Assembly: GCA_027924585.1 (NCBI GenBank)
Contig: BSBM01000877.1
Coordinates: forward strand, 8,954,001 to 9,018,000
Length of the DNA: 64,000 bases
Reading direction: 5' to 3'
Source of the DNA: Larix kaempferi
Taxonomy: Eukaryota; Streptophyta; Pinopsida; Pinales; Pinaceae
The notes below the pieces were generated by a model. It had not been told where the DNA came from. It saw only the letters and a list, made by a program, of their open reading frames with translations, and did not search any database. The position numbers were made by a program, and so were the translations under genes. Below are positions 10,804 through 21,196 of the stretch, one piece after another; within the stretch, counting starts at the first letter, position 1; every line of letters starts with the position of its first letter.

Positions 10804-12082
10804 TTATGGAGCCGGGTCTGTCTCGTCGGGGATCTCCACTTCATTTCTTATGCCATCACGGGAGGTCTCTATTACCTCTTTGAGCGCTTTCTTCATCAGT
10901 CTGATCCCAGAGGAGTTGGCTTGCTGGCCCCCCTTCATAATATGCAGAGCTTCATGAATGCCCTGAACCAACTGATTTCGAGCTTGAATTTCCCGCACTA
11001 GGAGGATTCGCGCCGCCCAATACGGACTCTCCACAACCTTCTGACCGAACCAGGATTCTAATTCATTAACCAGAGAAATTTCCTTATACATAATAAGGGA
11101 ACCAATGCTGGGAGGAGTTTCCTCCAAATACATTGCACTCCAATTGAACGGCTGAGGTTTATACGAGTCCCACTCTTTTGAATTGTGGTGGGAAGAGGAT
11201 GCACCAGCCTCCAGACCACCGCCTCTCATACGCCCTGAACTCCCACCCCGCCTTCCCCCTATCCGACTGCAAGCTCTCATTCGCGGGGCCATGTTATCAC
11301 CCCGGGAAAGAAACCAAACCCAATGAGTCCACAACGAATACAGAGGTGAAAAAATGGAATTACCACAACAATCACCTCACTGAAGGAAAAGAAGACAGGA
11401 GATATGGCCAAATCTTGCAACCTGATCCATACTTATACTCAAACACTAGAGAGGATCATTTACTATCCACCCAGGTTCATGATACGAGACCATCACTACC
11501 TCACAGGCCGTGGAATTTCCTTTAGTGATCTCGTACCTCCTCCTTAACTCCAGATCACCTATACAGGTACTTTCCCACACATGGAAGCAAGAATTCATGT
11601 ACCTCCATTTATGCGAAGTACATAAAAAATTCCCATCCGGAGGCCAGAGGAGGTTTATAACCGCTGAGCACTCATACCAACTAGAAACAATCATTAAGAT
11701 GACAGATCCCTCATTAAGCCTATCCATTCCACTCCGCCGACGTATCCGTCCCTGATATCATTCCATACCTTGAGTTTGCATTATCCGTCTGGAGGATATA
11801 AGTGGAATCCCACATGGCAGCAGCGTGGGCCACAATCGCCTCTCTACTGCTCTCGAGATTCCTCTCACCATGACGAATTTCCGGCTGGCTATGATGTAAG
11901 CCACCATTAGTACCATCTACCACATTAAATGTAACGGGGATCGAGATTTCAGTCCGAGCTAGGGGGGCACTGCTATCCAAATGATAGGTATTAACCATGC
12001 GTCTACCCTGCATGCATCCCTCCATGTGTTGCATATCCTCTGCCGCTAACTTTTTACATTTCTCTTTGAGATCCCCCATCAT
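10804..12082 (-). pseudogene. LINE coding extension downstream of RNase H, unknown function
   Basis: Three long minus-strand frames lie between the RNase H domain and the 3' UTR: 12082-11720 (120 aa), 11727-11446 (93 aa) and 11334-10804 (176 aa). The last two share a frame. The 176-aa piece is basic and Gly/Arg-rich near its start (RIGGRRGGSSGRMRGGG), followed by a helical-looking segment (GSLIMYKEISLVNELESWF). Most L1-type ORF2 proteins end soon after RNase H, so about 400 codons of extra protein-like sequence is unusual. It may be an ORF3 or a C-terminal extension. I recognise no domain, and the frames overlap poorly, so it is already decayed. Confidence 0.5.
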
Positions 12083-12099
12083 CTATTTCTGAGATGGTT

Positions 12100-12560
12100 A
12101 CCCCGTAAAACGAGATACCGGCATTGACACCTTTATTGGCTAAGGCGTCTGCCACCTTATTACCTTTTCTTCGAATATGCATGAACTAGAAAGCCGAGGA
12201 TCCATGCACCAGAGTTTTCAAGACCCTGAGGCGAATTTCCCATCTCCAGTTGCTCGCAATTTTGTTAATGGATGACTCGCACTGCACCCTTCTTTCCATG
12301 GAGATTATAATAAGAGAATCTCCTTCAACTTCCAGTGGCATCCAACCTTTCTGCAAATCCCACCTGCATCCACTAACCAAGCCCTCCAACTCAGCCACAT
12401 TATTCGTGTTCTCTCCCAGGTCACCCCAAAAGACCCCGAGGATGCCACCTGCATTATTACGGATGATACCTCCAAAACCAACCGCTCCAGGGTTTCCCTT
12501 CGCAGCCCCATCAAAGTTGAGTTTGAACACCCTAGCAGGCGGACAGCTCCAGTGCTCCAG
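12100..12560 (-). pseudogene. LINE RNase H domain (plant type)
   Basis: The minus-strand text shows the four acidic positions of a type I RNase H: NFDGAAKGNPG, AELEGL, EGDS, and after a stop at 12186 the HIRRKGNKVADALAN segment with the last Asp. This is the plant, archaeal-like RNase H found at the end of plant L1-type ORF2, which removes the RNA strand of RNA-DNA hybrids. The stop separates the last motif from the rest, so it is non-functional as it stands. Confidence 0.85.
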
Positions 12561-12859
12561 ACTAAGAGGCTGAGAACTCAGTTTACGCGGACAACGAATA
12601 CTTATAGGTATGTTAATAATCCCCTAAGCGTTTAAAATGTTTCTTTCTTGAGTATCAATATTCATGGCATCTCGGTTCCATTGACACAGGGTGAGGGATT
12701 CCTGTAAATGTTTTTCCAGAATGCACCACACCCCAACAGGGGTATTGTATTTACCCTCAAAGATTCACCGATTTCGCGCCTTCCAAGTCACCCACACCAC
12801 AAAGCCAGGGAAGAGCTCCCACAACCTATTCAAGATTTCATTTTGAAGGCTTTAGGAGG

Positions 12860-13402
12860 CTAGTTCACAACAGAAAGATCCGGTTTATCTCTTACCCTGG
12901 CCGTCTTACGAAAGTGATCCCCTCCTTTATCCCAAAGGTATGAGACAACCGGGAAAGCATCCAACAAATGATTAATGCTCTCTGAATTCTGTCTGCACAT
13001 TGGGAACATAAAAGGACCTATGAAACCCCTTCGCGTCAAGTTTTCCCACATTAGAATTCGCCGGTGAATAAGAAGCCAACAGAAAGTAACCACTTTGGGC
13101 CACCATTGGCCCTTCCAATTTTTCTTCCATTTTTCCTCTGCTTCTAATAAATGAGAACCCGTCATTAGCCTCGGGGATTCTTTTATGTTGAAGTTACCTG
13201 AAGTGGTGTAGCCCCATCTGATCTTGTCGGCTCCATTCAGAATTGGAATTCTCCACTTAGAAAGCTCCAAGTAGAATTCCTCAAAGTTCTCACCTGGCAC
13301 TAGGGCCTGCCATGTTGGTTGTGGAGCCAGATCTTCTAGTCTCATAGATGATATTGTATTAGCCGTGTTTGTAACCCAGTTTTATATGATATGTAGGTGG
13401 AC
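12860..13402 (-). pseudogene. LINE zinc-finger (zf-RVT) region
   Basis: The frame from 13345 to 12860 encodes the region that follows RT in plant LINEs. It has the typical W-rich segment (KGQWWPKVVTFCWLLIHRR), then PMCRQNSESINHLL and a second W/DK segment. In intact relatives this is a zinc-binding domain with CX2C and H/C ligands; here the pattern is C-R-Q-N, so the second Cys is missing. It continues the ORF2 interrupted by the solo LTR at 13403. Confidence 0.75.
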
Positions 13403-13894
13403 TGTACACTAACCCCAGCGGGGGGGTGTGGGGGGGCATCGCCCCCCCACGGGGTTCCAGGGGGGACCATCCCCCTGGCTGGGGGGTCCGGGGGCCAGCG
13501 CCCCCGAAGAAAATTTTTGGGGCTGTTTTCGCCAGCTGTTTTACGGGCCCATGGTTTTGGGTATCCCGTGGTATTTTCCCATTGTATTTCCCTTATAAAA
13601 GAAATACATTGTAATACGGCTAGGGTTGTTGATGTATTAGGTTTTATGCATTGTAAAGATCTCTGAGATCAGGAAAGAGACTGTGAAACAGTGAAGAGGA
13701 AGTGCAGCGATTGTGCTGCAGGTTGTATCCCTTCACCTTGCTGGACGGTAATAATAAGGATTGGAAAATTCAGTGTGGACGTATCCCAAGTTGGGTGAAC
13801 CACGATATATCTGTGTCTCTCTTGTAATGTGTATGTGTGATTATATTTGCATTTCTATTTATTGTTATTGCTCTGCGATCCTGTTTTTCTAACA
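13403..13894 (+). mobile_element. Solo LTR (copia-like) with extreme G-runs, inserted in the LINE
   Basis: Begins TGTACACTAACCCC and ends TTTTCTAACA, giving TG...CA ends and a 492-bp length. A TATA-like box (CCTTATAAAAG at about 13590) and a U5-like end with GTGGACGTATCC and GTGAACCACG text show plus-strand polarity. Near the start, six runs of four to seven G fall within about 80 bases (13420-13500), with matching C-runs that can fold into a GC hairpin. It splits LINE ORF2 between RT and zinc-finger regions. No clear 5-bp duplication is visible (TGGAC before, TGCCA after), so the duplication has decayed or the border is off by a few bases. Confidence 0.7.
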
Positions 13895-15012
13895 TGCCAC
13901 CAATCCTTGGTTTTCCAAACTCTAAAGTGGATATCCTCCGTATTTGCTTCCCATAAGTCCTTCACCACCTTTGGTGGGTCATTACCAAGTTAAGAATGGA
14001 GGTTGTGGTTAATAATCAGAGTTCCGAGACATGGCATATGTTGCCAAGCATCCTCACTGAACCGGGTTGAGGCCCCGTCTCTGATTTCACAAAAGCTGTG
14101 TTTGTGGATAGTTTCCCTATTCTCCAAAGCTACCTTCCAAATACTTGAACCCGGAAACTCCATATTAAAACGGATAAGCTAATGCTTCGTCCAGCGAGGG
14201 GAATATTTCATGTGCCATAATCTACCCCAAGGTTCCACTGAGTAATTAATCCACTTCCACCAAATTTTACTTCCCATGATTCTATTGGAGCTGATAGGAT
14301 CGCGAAGGCCTAATCCTCCAGCCACTTTCGGCCTGCATAGGGTATCCCAATCAACTAAGGCCCACTTTCGGTGCCCCTTAGAGCCGCCCCAAAGGAAATT
14401 TATCTGGATATTGCGAATCTATTTGAGGACGGTCTTAGGTGCTACCAGGACAAAGAACAAATAAACCGACATAGCCTGGAGGACCGATTTAACAAGAATG
14501 ATGCAACTTGGGAGATTCAACATTCTATAGGTCCAATGCTCAAGTTTCATCTTTATTTTGTCAAGCAAGTCTTTCCACAAAATCTGTCTTATGGTGGATT
14601 TAGCCAGAGGAGCTCCCAAATACTTGGAGGGCAAAGTCCCTTCCGTAAATTCAAGGATTCTGATAATATTTCTTCTGGTAATTCTTTGGGTATTAAAGAA
14701 ATAGATTTGAGACTTATCCTTGTTAATATCCAAGCCACTAGCTAGCAGAAACAAGTCCAAGCCTTCCTTGATCCCTCTGGCTTCCTGCACGCTAGGGGGG
14801 CCCATTAACATGGTATCATCCACAAATTGCTGATGAGTTTGGGGATCCAGTCCATCATAGAGAGTGAGTCCCCTGATTCTGTTGCTACCCTTCAAAGCTT
14901 TGAGCAGTTGACCCAGCCCTTCTGCCACAATAATAAACAAGAAAGGGGAGAGGGGGTCTCCCTTCCTAATACCTTTGGAAACCTGGAAAGTCTTAGAAGG
15001 AGTACCGTTCAC
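13895..15012 (-). pseudogene. LINE reverse transcriptase, C-terminal half
   Basis: The frame 15012-14419 carries the RT segment with GIRKGDPLSPFLF (motif B) and the catalytic QFVDDTML (motif C, FVDD), then the thumb-like SKYLGAPL and SCIILVKSVL. Coding similarity continues in other frames down to 13895, where it runs into the solo LTR. It is in a different frame from the N-terminal half, so at least one frameshift lies near 15010-15050. The product would copy LINE RNA at the nicked target. Confidence 0.85.
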
Positions 15013-15050
15013 TAAGATGGAAAAAAGGTAGAAGAGACCAAGCTCATCAC

Positions 15051-16154
15051 CTAATTAGTCCAATCCCTATTGAACCCAAATTTACTCATAATTTTACCAA
15101 GAAACCACCAATTTAATCTATCATAAGCTTTAGAGAGATCAAGCTTGAGTAACATACAAGGGATTTTCTCAGTTTTAAGAGAATGAATAATTTCATGCAC
15201 CAGGATAATCCCATCAGTGATTTGGCGACCTTCCACGAAACCCGCTTGCTCCGGGGAAATGAGAAGCGGGAGAAGAGGAAGTAATCTATTCGCTATTACT
15301 TTGGTAATAATCTTGTAGATCACATTGCAGAGGGATATTGGGTGAAACTTTCCTGGATCTTCGGTTCCTGACTCTTTCGGGATGAGTGACAGGTGGGTAG
15401 CATTGAGAGCTTTCAGAATAGTCCTCAATTTTCTAGATTTTTCCACCAGAGCTAGCACTTCTTCCTTAATCCATGCCCAACATGCGTGAAAGAAGTTAGT
15501 GGTAAAACCATCCGGGCCCGACGCTTTATCTTCTGCCATCTGCTTAACCATTTCCTCCAATTGTTCCATCTCTATAGGTTTCATCAGCATAAGGTTATGA
15601 TTGTCATTAATAACCCTGGGAATAAATTGTAGGATTTGGGATTGTGCATCATCCCTATTCACCTCTGGTTCTTCCAGGAGGTCTTCAAAGAATTCATTGA
15701 GTGTAGTTTCCAGATCTTCCTGGGATTCGGTGAAAGTACCATTCCTTATTTTAAGGCGCATCACACGATTCACATGACGGTGTTGGATAGCAGCTCAATG
15801 AAAGAATTTAGTATTCTGTTCCCCTTCTTGCAACCAACGATTCCTTGTTTTTTTTTTCCAGAGGAGTTCCTCCTGTCTTTCCCGAGCATTGAACTCCAGA
15901 AGCAGAGTTTGATCTTCCTGTTTTAACTCCTCCAAGAAACCCTGAGAAATACCTTTCTGCTGAACTTCTTTCATTTTCATATCCAGCTGCATTTTTTCTT
16001 GGAAAATGTTCCCAAATGATTCCAAGTTCCAAGGCTTGATTTTACCTTTTAGGGATTTTAACTTTTGTTGTAACTTGTACATCAACGTACCATCAATAAT
16101 CGGAATATCCATCCACCACTGTTTGAGTTTCTTGGGAAATTGCTTGTTGAGCAA
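15051..16154 (-). pseudogene. LINE ORF2 linker and reverse transcriptase, N-terminal half
   Basis: Two pieces in one frame, 16154-15795 and 15773-15051, are separated by a stop. The first is the charged, helical linker between endonuclease and RT (MLNKQFPKKLKQWWMDIP, ending in EEQNTKFFH-like text). The second carries RT motifs: KASGPDGFTTNF, SLIPKESG, FHPISLCNVIYKI, and motif A KLDLSKAYDRL with its catalytic Asp. It shares its frame with the endonuclease upstream, so ORF2 was continuous there except for point stops. Confidence 0.85.
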
Positions 16155-16160
16155 CCAAAA

Positions 16161-16949
16161 CTATTCAAATCTGAAGGGTCTACGAAGGTTCTCCCCAATC
16201 CTCGACCATTCTAGAATGACCGGCCAATGATCAGAACCTGTCGAAAGGAGAATCACCACTGTCAGATCCCCCCCCACCATCATAATCGATTCTGTAACCA
16301 GGAACCAGTATAGCTGACAGGAAATACTTTTGTCCCCTGCCATTTTATTATTCCACGTAAAGGTACCATTTGTTGCTCTGATATCCACCAACACCAGAGC
16401 TTCAATAGTGTTACTAAAGTGATCATTGATGGGACTTAACTGGAGAATACCACCTTTTTTCTTCTCCAAATTACGAATCAAGTTGAAGTCTCCTCCCAAA
16501 AGCCAGGGGGAAGGTCCAACCTGGTCCTTAAGGGTCTGCAGAGAGTTCAAGAAAGAGAGTTTCAGATTCAATGTGGCAAGTCCATATACATTTGAAAGGT
16601 ATCCACGGGTTTTCGTCCCCAACACATGAAAAGCATCCAAAAGGTGATACTGGGAGGCAAAGAATCCCAACAGATCAATTTTCATTGGGTTCCACAGGAT
16701 ACCAATACCACCTGCCGCTCGTCTGGCTCCTACTGCCATTACCTCACAGTTATGCCACACTTTCCTACCAATATCTTTCAGTTCTTCCATAGAACATTTC
16801 GTTTCTTGAAAAAACATTATCATAGGTCTCTCCACTTCAATTTTCCTTTTTAGAAGCTGGATTTTCAAAGGAATTTTACAACCTCTAATATTCCAGGTTG
16901 TAATCTGCATTAAATAACTATTTGGGGTTGGTCGCGAGGGCTGCGACAA
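16161..16949 (-). pseudogene. LINE AP-like endonuclease domain
   Basis: A 262-aa minus-strand frame begins a few residues before TTWNIRG. It shows the signature residues of apurinic-like endonucleases: Asn in WNIRG, Glu in QETK, Asp/Asn in GGDFNLI and Ser-Asp-His in GSDHWPV. In LINEs this domain nicks target DNA to prime reverse transcription. Every catalytic motif I can check is intact. Only the stop just downstream at 16161 separates it from the linker and RT in the same frame. Confidence 0.88.
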
Positions 16950-17169
16950 TGGTAGGATATTGCCCTGAAGTTACCAACTGAGCGCCTAGTAGTTGAATCC
17001 TCTACGCATTACTGTTCCTTCCCCGTTTATCCCTCCCTCCCTTTATTCCCCCCTCCCTCTGTTTCTTTCATGGGGTCTAACATAATTCATAAGCCTTTGG
17101 TTTGATTAGCTTTGAGTATGGATTTCTCTAACAGGGAGATTTGAGTTTGCGAAAGAGGATTAGGATCCT

Positions 17170-18498
17170 TTGCCGAGTCCACCGCCTCCAGGTTTTCCAG
17201 ATCTAGTCCTTCGAAAGTCATTTCCTTTCCTTCTTCGTCACGTATTTCTACTTCTTACATTGCTACTTCTGTTGCTGAATCAGAGATGGGGTTTACCTTT
17301 GTGCCAAGATTTTCTTGAATCTGGTTTTCTCGAGGGGTTTCGCCTCCCTTTTCAACCTACAGGACTACATATCTATTGTGGGTTTGAGTTTTCTTATTCA
17401 CCTTTGGTCCAACTGGCCTCTTGGATGATCTTTTCTTATTGATAACTTTGGTGAATCCATCTTCATGTTTTTTATCTTGATTATTGACCATGCTTGGGTT
17501 TTTGTTAAGGGGGCAGTCCCAAAAGAGATCACCATGTTCATGACATTGTCTGCATCTAAAGGGGATTTGCTCATAATATATAGCTTGAAATCACTCCTCA
17601 TCATCCCATGATATCTTGATCCCTTTGGGTAGATCCTGGGAAATATCTATATGCAGACATATTCTTGCATATGAAGTATATCTCATTTGTTTTGTTTGTT
17701 CAGACACTTTGACAAAAACCCCCAGCATATTACCAATTTCGGTGAAAATCTCTTCTTTCCAGTATTCCGTTGGGAGAGAATACAAGCATATCTAGATCGG
17801 TGCTATCGTAAGGTTCTCCTTATCCGGGTTGAACCGTTCTTTCCACGGCCTCAGGTACAGGCCTGCTGAATGAAAGAAGTAAGGACCGTTATCAAAGATC
17901 CTGGTACGATCAACTTCATTAAAGAATACCACCGTGAAGAATCCTTTAGCTCGAAGATGGAGATCGAAGTGACCTTGGGGCTTCCATGTAGTATTGATCC
18001 ACCATAACAAAGCTTTTTCAGATGGTCAAATTCCAACAAATTTTCCAATTAGAGCATGCTCCTTCATATACTGTATGTCCTCTCTAATGCGATCAGATCT
18101 GATCTGAAGTCTTGGTATCTTTCCTGATTTTGGCATGCACTGCCCTGGTTTCCGGGGTCCAGTAGCTAGTGTAGTCTCTTTGATTATAACGCTGTGTCCG
18201 GCTTCACCCTGACCAACAAGAGAATCCAAAGCTTCCACAGCCCCTTTTCCTTTAACATTGACCAATCCGGGGTCAGGAGGCAGAGCCTCCCCACCCCCTG
18301 GTGCCTCCATTCTGGTTGAACCTTGTTGCAGTAGGTGTTACACCTAAAATATTCCATCATGAGATTTAGTGTATAAACCCCTGGAGTTACCTTGATTGAG
18401 TGATTGACCTGGAAGGATTTGTACCCATTTTGTACTAGGTTTTGAGAGGTCGTCACAGGTTGCACTTCTGCAACATGCGACGTCACTCCTTGCTCCAT
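17170..18498 (-). pseudogene. LINE ORF1 (DUF4283-type RNA-binding protein with zinc knuckle)
   Basis: From an ATG at 18310 one minus-strand frame passes three in-frame stops (18026, 17792, 17591). Its middle has the DUF4283 pattern of plant L1 ORF1 proteins (KGFFTVVFFNEVDRTRIFDNGPYFF, LYLRPWKERFNP, LPTEYWKEEIFTEIGNMLG). A zinc knuckle, CRQCHEHGDLFWDC, follows, with Asp where His is usual, then a basic KKRSSKRP-type tail. Another N-terminal piece starts at 18498 in a different frame, so the true start may be there with a frameshift before 18310. ORF1 would coat LINE RNA. Weak coding similarity fades below 17170. Confidence 0.75.
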
Positions 18499-18736
18499 TA
18501 CAGGGTGTGATGAAGTCAGTTAGTTGGAAAAAATAGATTCTTCGAGCTACTTATCGAAGCTTGCTGACTTGGGACCCTATCCCTGACCTCTTGGAAGAGC
18601 TGGCATTCGATTCCTATCATTTTAGAAGGATCCCTTAAGCCTCTCCTATCATATCTCAACCTATCGTATCCATATCCTATCCACTTAGTCCTATTTAAAT
18701 GAAGCTCACTCCCATTCTAAAGGGAGGAAGTCTATG

Positions 18737-19548
18737 TGTTGGGCTTGGCCCAGATGGGTCAATTTTGAATAGGAAGTATTGTGAGAACTGTGGAGCTAAG
18801 CGCAGTTAAGCTTGAACAATTTTGGGATAAGTTTTGGTATGCTGCGAAGTTGCACGTAGCATAGTGTCAGAGGAGCTGCGAGGCCGGTGCTGCGAGGAGT
18901 ATAGCGCCGCGATGTGCCATGTCAACGAAGATCTAGCTAAGCACAGCATCGACGGATGAAGGCAGTTATTTTGGTTAGGTCACAGAAGACCTATTTTTGG
19001 CAAAGATCGTCGATAACTACCAAGTAGTGGGTAAATGCAGATCGGAGGTAGGTGACTGATCACAATGGGAAGAAAAATACCACTACTCGAACCAATCATC
19101 TATGGCCGGAAAAGAAGGAATAGATTGGCGGAAGCAACCTATTAGCGCGCATATAACTGAAGATCCGCTGCCAGATATCAGTAGTCCAATTTTGGGAAAA
19201 CCGCGACAGTTTTGTAAACCTAAGGGTTCTGCCTTCGTAAAATGTAAAGACATGACCTACGGGTCTTAATCTATATATAAGGAAATTTTGTAAAGGAAAA
19301 GGGTTAACTTTGATTTTGGTTAATATTATTGAAGATTGTGAGATCTGTTAGATAAAGCATTGTAAAGGCTTTGCAGCTGAGTGTGCAGAGACCTAATTTT
19401 GAGAGAGAAAGAGAAGAGCGTCTGCAGCTGAGTGCACAGGCGAAGAACTGTTGTACCCTTTCCAAGATAAATAAACAACAGTTCTTGTGGACATAGCTTC
19501 CCATCCGGGGGGGTAAACCACGTTAAACCATTGTGTTATGTGATTGCT
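18737..19548 (+). repeat. 5' LTR of the Ty3/gypsy element
   Basis: Matches 28315-29112 from TGTTGGGCTTGGCCC to TGTGATTGCT. It contains a TATA box (CTATATATAAGG at 19271), a poly-A-signal-like AATAAAC near 19468, and a U5-like stretch with a GGGGGGG run and AACCACGTTAAACC. After 19548 the two copies no longer match, so the true LTR end is not fixed, and I found no recognisable PBS. The 66-codon antisense frame at 19304-19504 recurs in the other LTR and is only a shadow of the repeat. Confidence 0.85.
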
Positions 19549-20307
19549 ATGTATGATTGCCACTAATTTGTGATCTAATTTACTTACAGTGCATGCATGA
19601 AGTTATTATTGCTTGTTATATGTTTACTGTGATTTGTATACGCCGTGGAAAGGATGGAATAAGATGCTAAGTAGTTCATGTATGGAGGAATATTAAACAG
19701 TAAAGCACCTATAAGTTTCAAATGAATAGATCGATAAGATAACCACATAATTAAGTGTTAAGGATTAAATCGCAGTATCAAAGCACACACCATTGTGCAT
19801 CTCACATATTTGCATAAGTTATGGTGTTTATCAAAGCTAAGTAAGGATGAATGAGTAAGGTTTATTGACTAAGAATTGACTAAGAAGTGATCAGATCTCA
19901 TAAACCCACTGCGCGGATTTGGGCCGCACTTAGGGTGCCAATATCCTTGTTCCTGAAGATATTCGACGCGGAGTAGGAGACTCCACGCAACCACTAAACG
20001 TAGCTGCGCAGTTCGTCACCGCGCTGCGCAGTTCATCACCGCGCTGCGCATTAATCAGCTGAATAAATCGCACCACCTGGTTGTGGAAAACTGCTTTTGC
20101 AACCACCCCCTCAACTTCGCCTTGGGTGAGACCTCAGGTTGCTTGCAGTCTGTTGCCGAAAGGGCTAGTGAATAGGGGTTTTGTTGGTATTTTGTACCGT
20201 GAAGTACCTGGGTCTACATTGGAAAACCTCTAGAACAGTGCTATGACTAGCAAATGGTTCCATTGCCGTGCTAAGACCGGTGATGCAATAGTGTATTCAG
20301 AAATGTA
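19549..20307 (+). other. Leader between 5' LTR and first ORF
   Basis: Non-coding as far as I can see. It holds a 20-bp tandem repeat (GCGCTGCGCAGTTCATCACC, about two and a half copies, 20001-20052). It is more GC-rich toward the end, around 19910-20130, than its surroundings. Long leaders before gag are common in large plant Ty3 elements. Confidence 0.55.
20001..20052 (+). repeat. 20-bp tandem repeat in the Ty3 leader
   Basis: About two and a half copies of a 20-base unit built on GCTGCGCAGTTC[G/A]TCACCGC. The unit includes the palindrome TGCGCA, so the array could form small hairpins in RNA. Confidence 0.75.
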
Positions 20308-20790
20308 ATGTCCGACAGTTGGCATCCAAAAAAGAAAGAAATTTGGGCCCGGTGCGATAAGATCGAAAGAGACTTCGCAAAGAAAGAAAACAAACATCCA
20401 CATCTATCTGACGAACAGTGGTTGAATAGATACTTGTGGAGAGACGTCCACAAAATTTTTTGGGCATCGTTTCCAAATGAGCTACATGAGTGGATATTGT
20501 GCCTAGTAGAAAGAAAGAGTTGTTCCCAAGGCGGAGTACCTATAGAGTGGAGTCTGGAGCTTACTGAACAACTCAAAGCAATCGACAGCCAACTGTCACG
20601 AGCAGTCAACTTCTGGGTTGATAGCATACTAGAAGGTTTTGTGACTGAGTTCGATGTAGATACGCTGAAATCATACAGCCAAGCGAAAGCATACTTTTTC
20701 GAAGGATTCAGAGGTAAGTTCTTGAAAAACCTAACCCTATACATTAAAATGCTTTTAGCTGAGAAAGGTGTTTTAAGAATGCAGCGATAG
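20308..20790 (+). CDS. 160-aa ORF upstream of gag, unknown
   Basis: An uninterrupted 160-codon ORF begins MSDSWHPKKKEIWARC and ends LLAEKGVLRMQR. It sits about 400 bases before gag and is one of the few unbroken frames in the element. It is rich in charged and aromatic residues (KRYLW-, FWASFPNELHEWI-, AYFFEGFRGKFLKNL-type text) and probably helical. It has no signal peptide or zinc motif. I recognise no family. It may be an accessory protein, or the N-terminal part of Gag separated by a stop; 20791-21196 remains partly open and contains Ser/Thr/Gln-rich low-complexity text leading into gag. The start is the first ATG of the frame. Confidence 0.5.
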   Translation: MSDSWHPKKKEIWARCDKIERDFAKKENKHPHLSDEQWLNRYLWRDVHKIFWASFPNELHEWILCLVERKSCSQGGVPIEWSLELTEQLKAIDSQLSRAVNFWVDSILEGFVTEFDVDTLKSYSQAKAYFFEGFRGKFLKNLTLYIKMLLAEKGVLRMQR

Positions 20791-21196
20791 TTCAAAATCT
20801 GTCATGGTAGAGAACACATACATTGATTTTGACGAAGAAAAACATACTTTGAGAAGTGGAAAGAGATACAAGCTTACTAACGAGAAGAAACCCACATCCT
20901 CTATAAATCATATAGATAACGCAATTCCATGTGGCCTCAATAGTAAGAACACTTAGTTATCAGCCACAATCCAACACATTATACCTCAGAATCAATCAGT
21001 CTAGAACCCATCCGCTACGAGCATCGCGCAGCTCATCCCACAGCTCAGTAATACTATTGACACCACAGGACCAAGTACTCACAACACTACATCTCAGACC
21101 ATTCCCCAGAATACTATCCCTAGCACAATCCAGCAACCTGTATCCACTTTTGTCACAGGGAATCAGTCTCACAATAGTACAAAATCTGGAAGCAGA

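Larger units (their letters stand above)
10360..18520 (-). mobile_element. LINE (L1-type plant non-LTR retrotransposon), minus strand, decayed
   Basis: On the minus strand this has ORF1 (about 18310-17170), ORF2 with endonuclease, reverse transcriptase, zinc finger and RNase H, a further coding-like tail, a 3' UTR and a poly-A tail (10369 to 10360). The order is that of plant L1-like elements. All ORFs carry stops and shifts. A solo LTR was inserted at 13403-13894. The exact 5' end, somewhere between about 18500 and 18736, cannot be fixed, and I could not identify a target-site duplication because both ends abut other elements. Confidence 0.85.

Noticed and set aside
10541-10957. 138-codon plus-strand frame
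   Set aside because: Antisense of the LINE 3' UTR and tail coding region.
13403-13894. Reading the solo LTR on the minus strand (TGTTAGAAAAACAGG...)
   Set aside because: The TATA-like box and the U5-like end with GTGGACGTA and GTGAACCACG fit the plus strand, although both strands have TG...CA ends.
19304-19504. 66-codon minus-strand ORF, nearly identical to one at 28868-29068
   Set aside because: Both lie at the same place in the two LTRs; duplication of the LTR explains the similarity and no domain is present.
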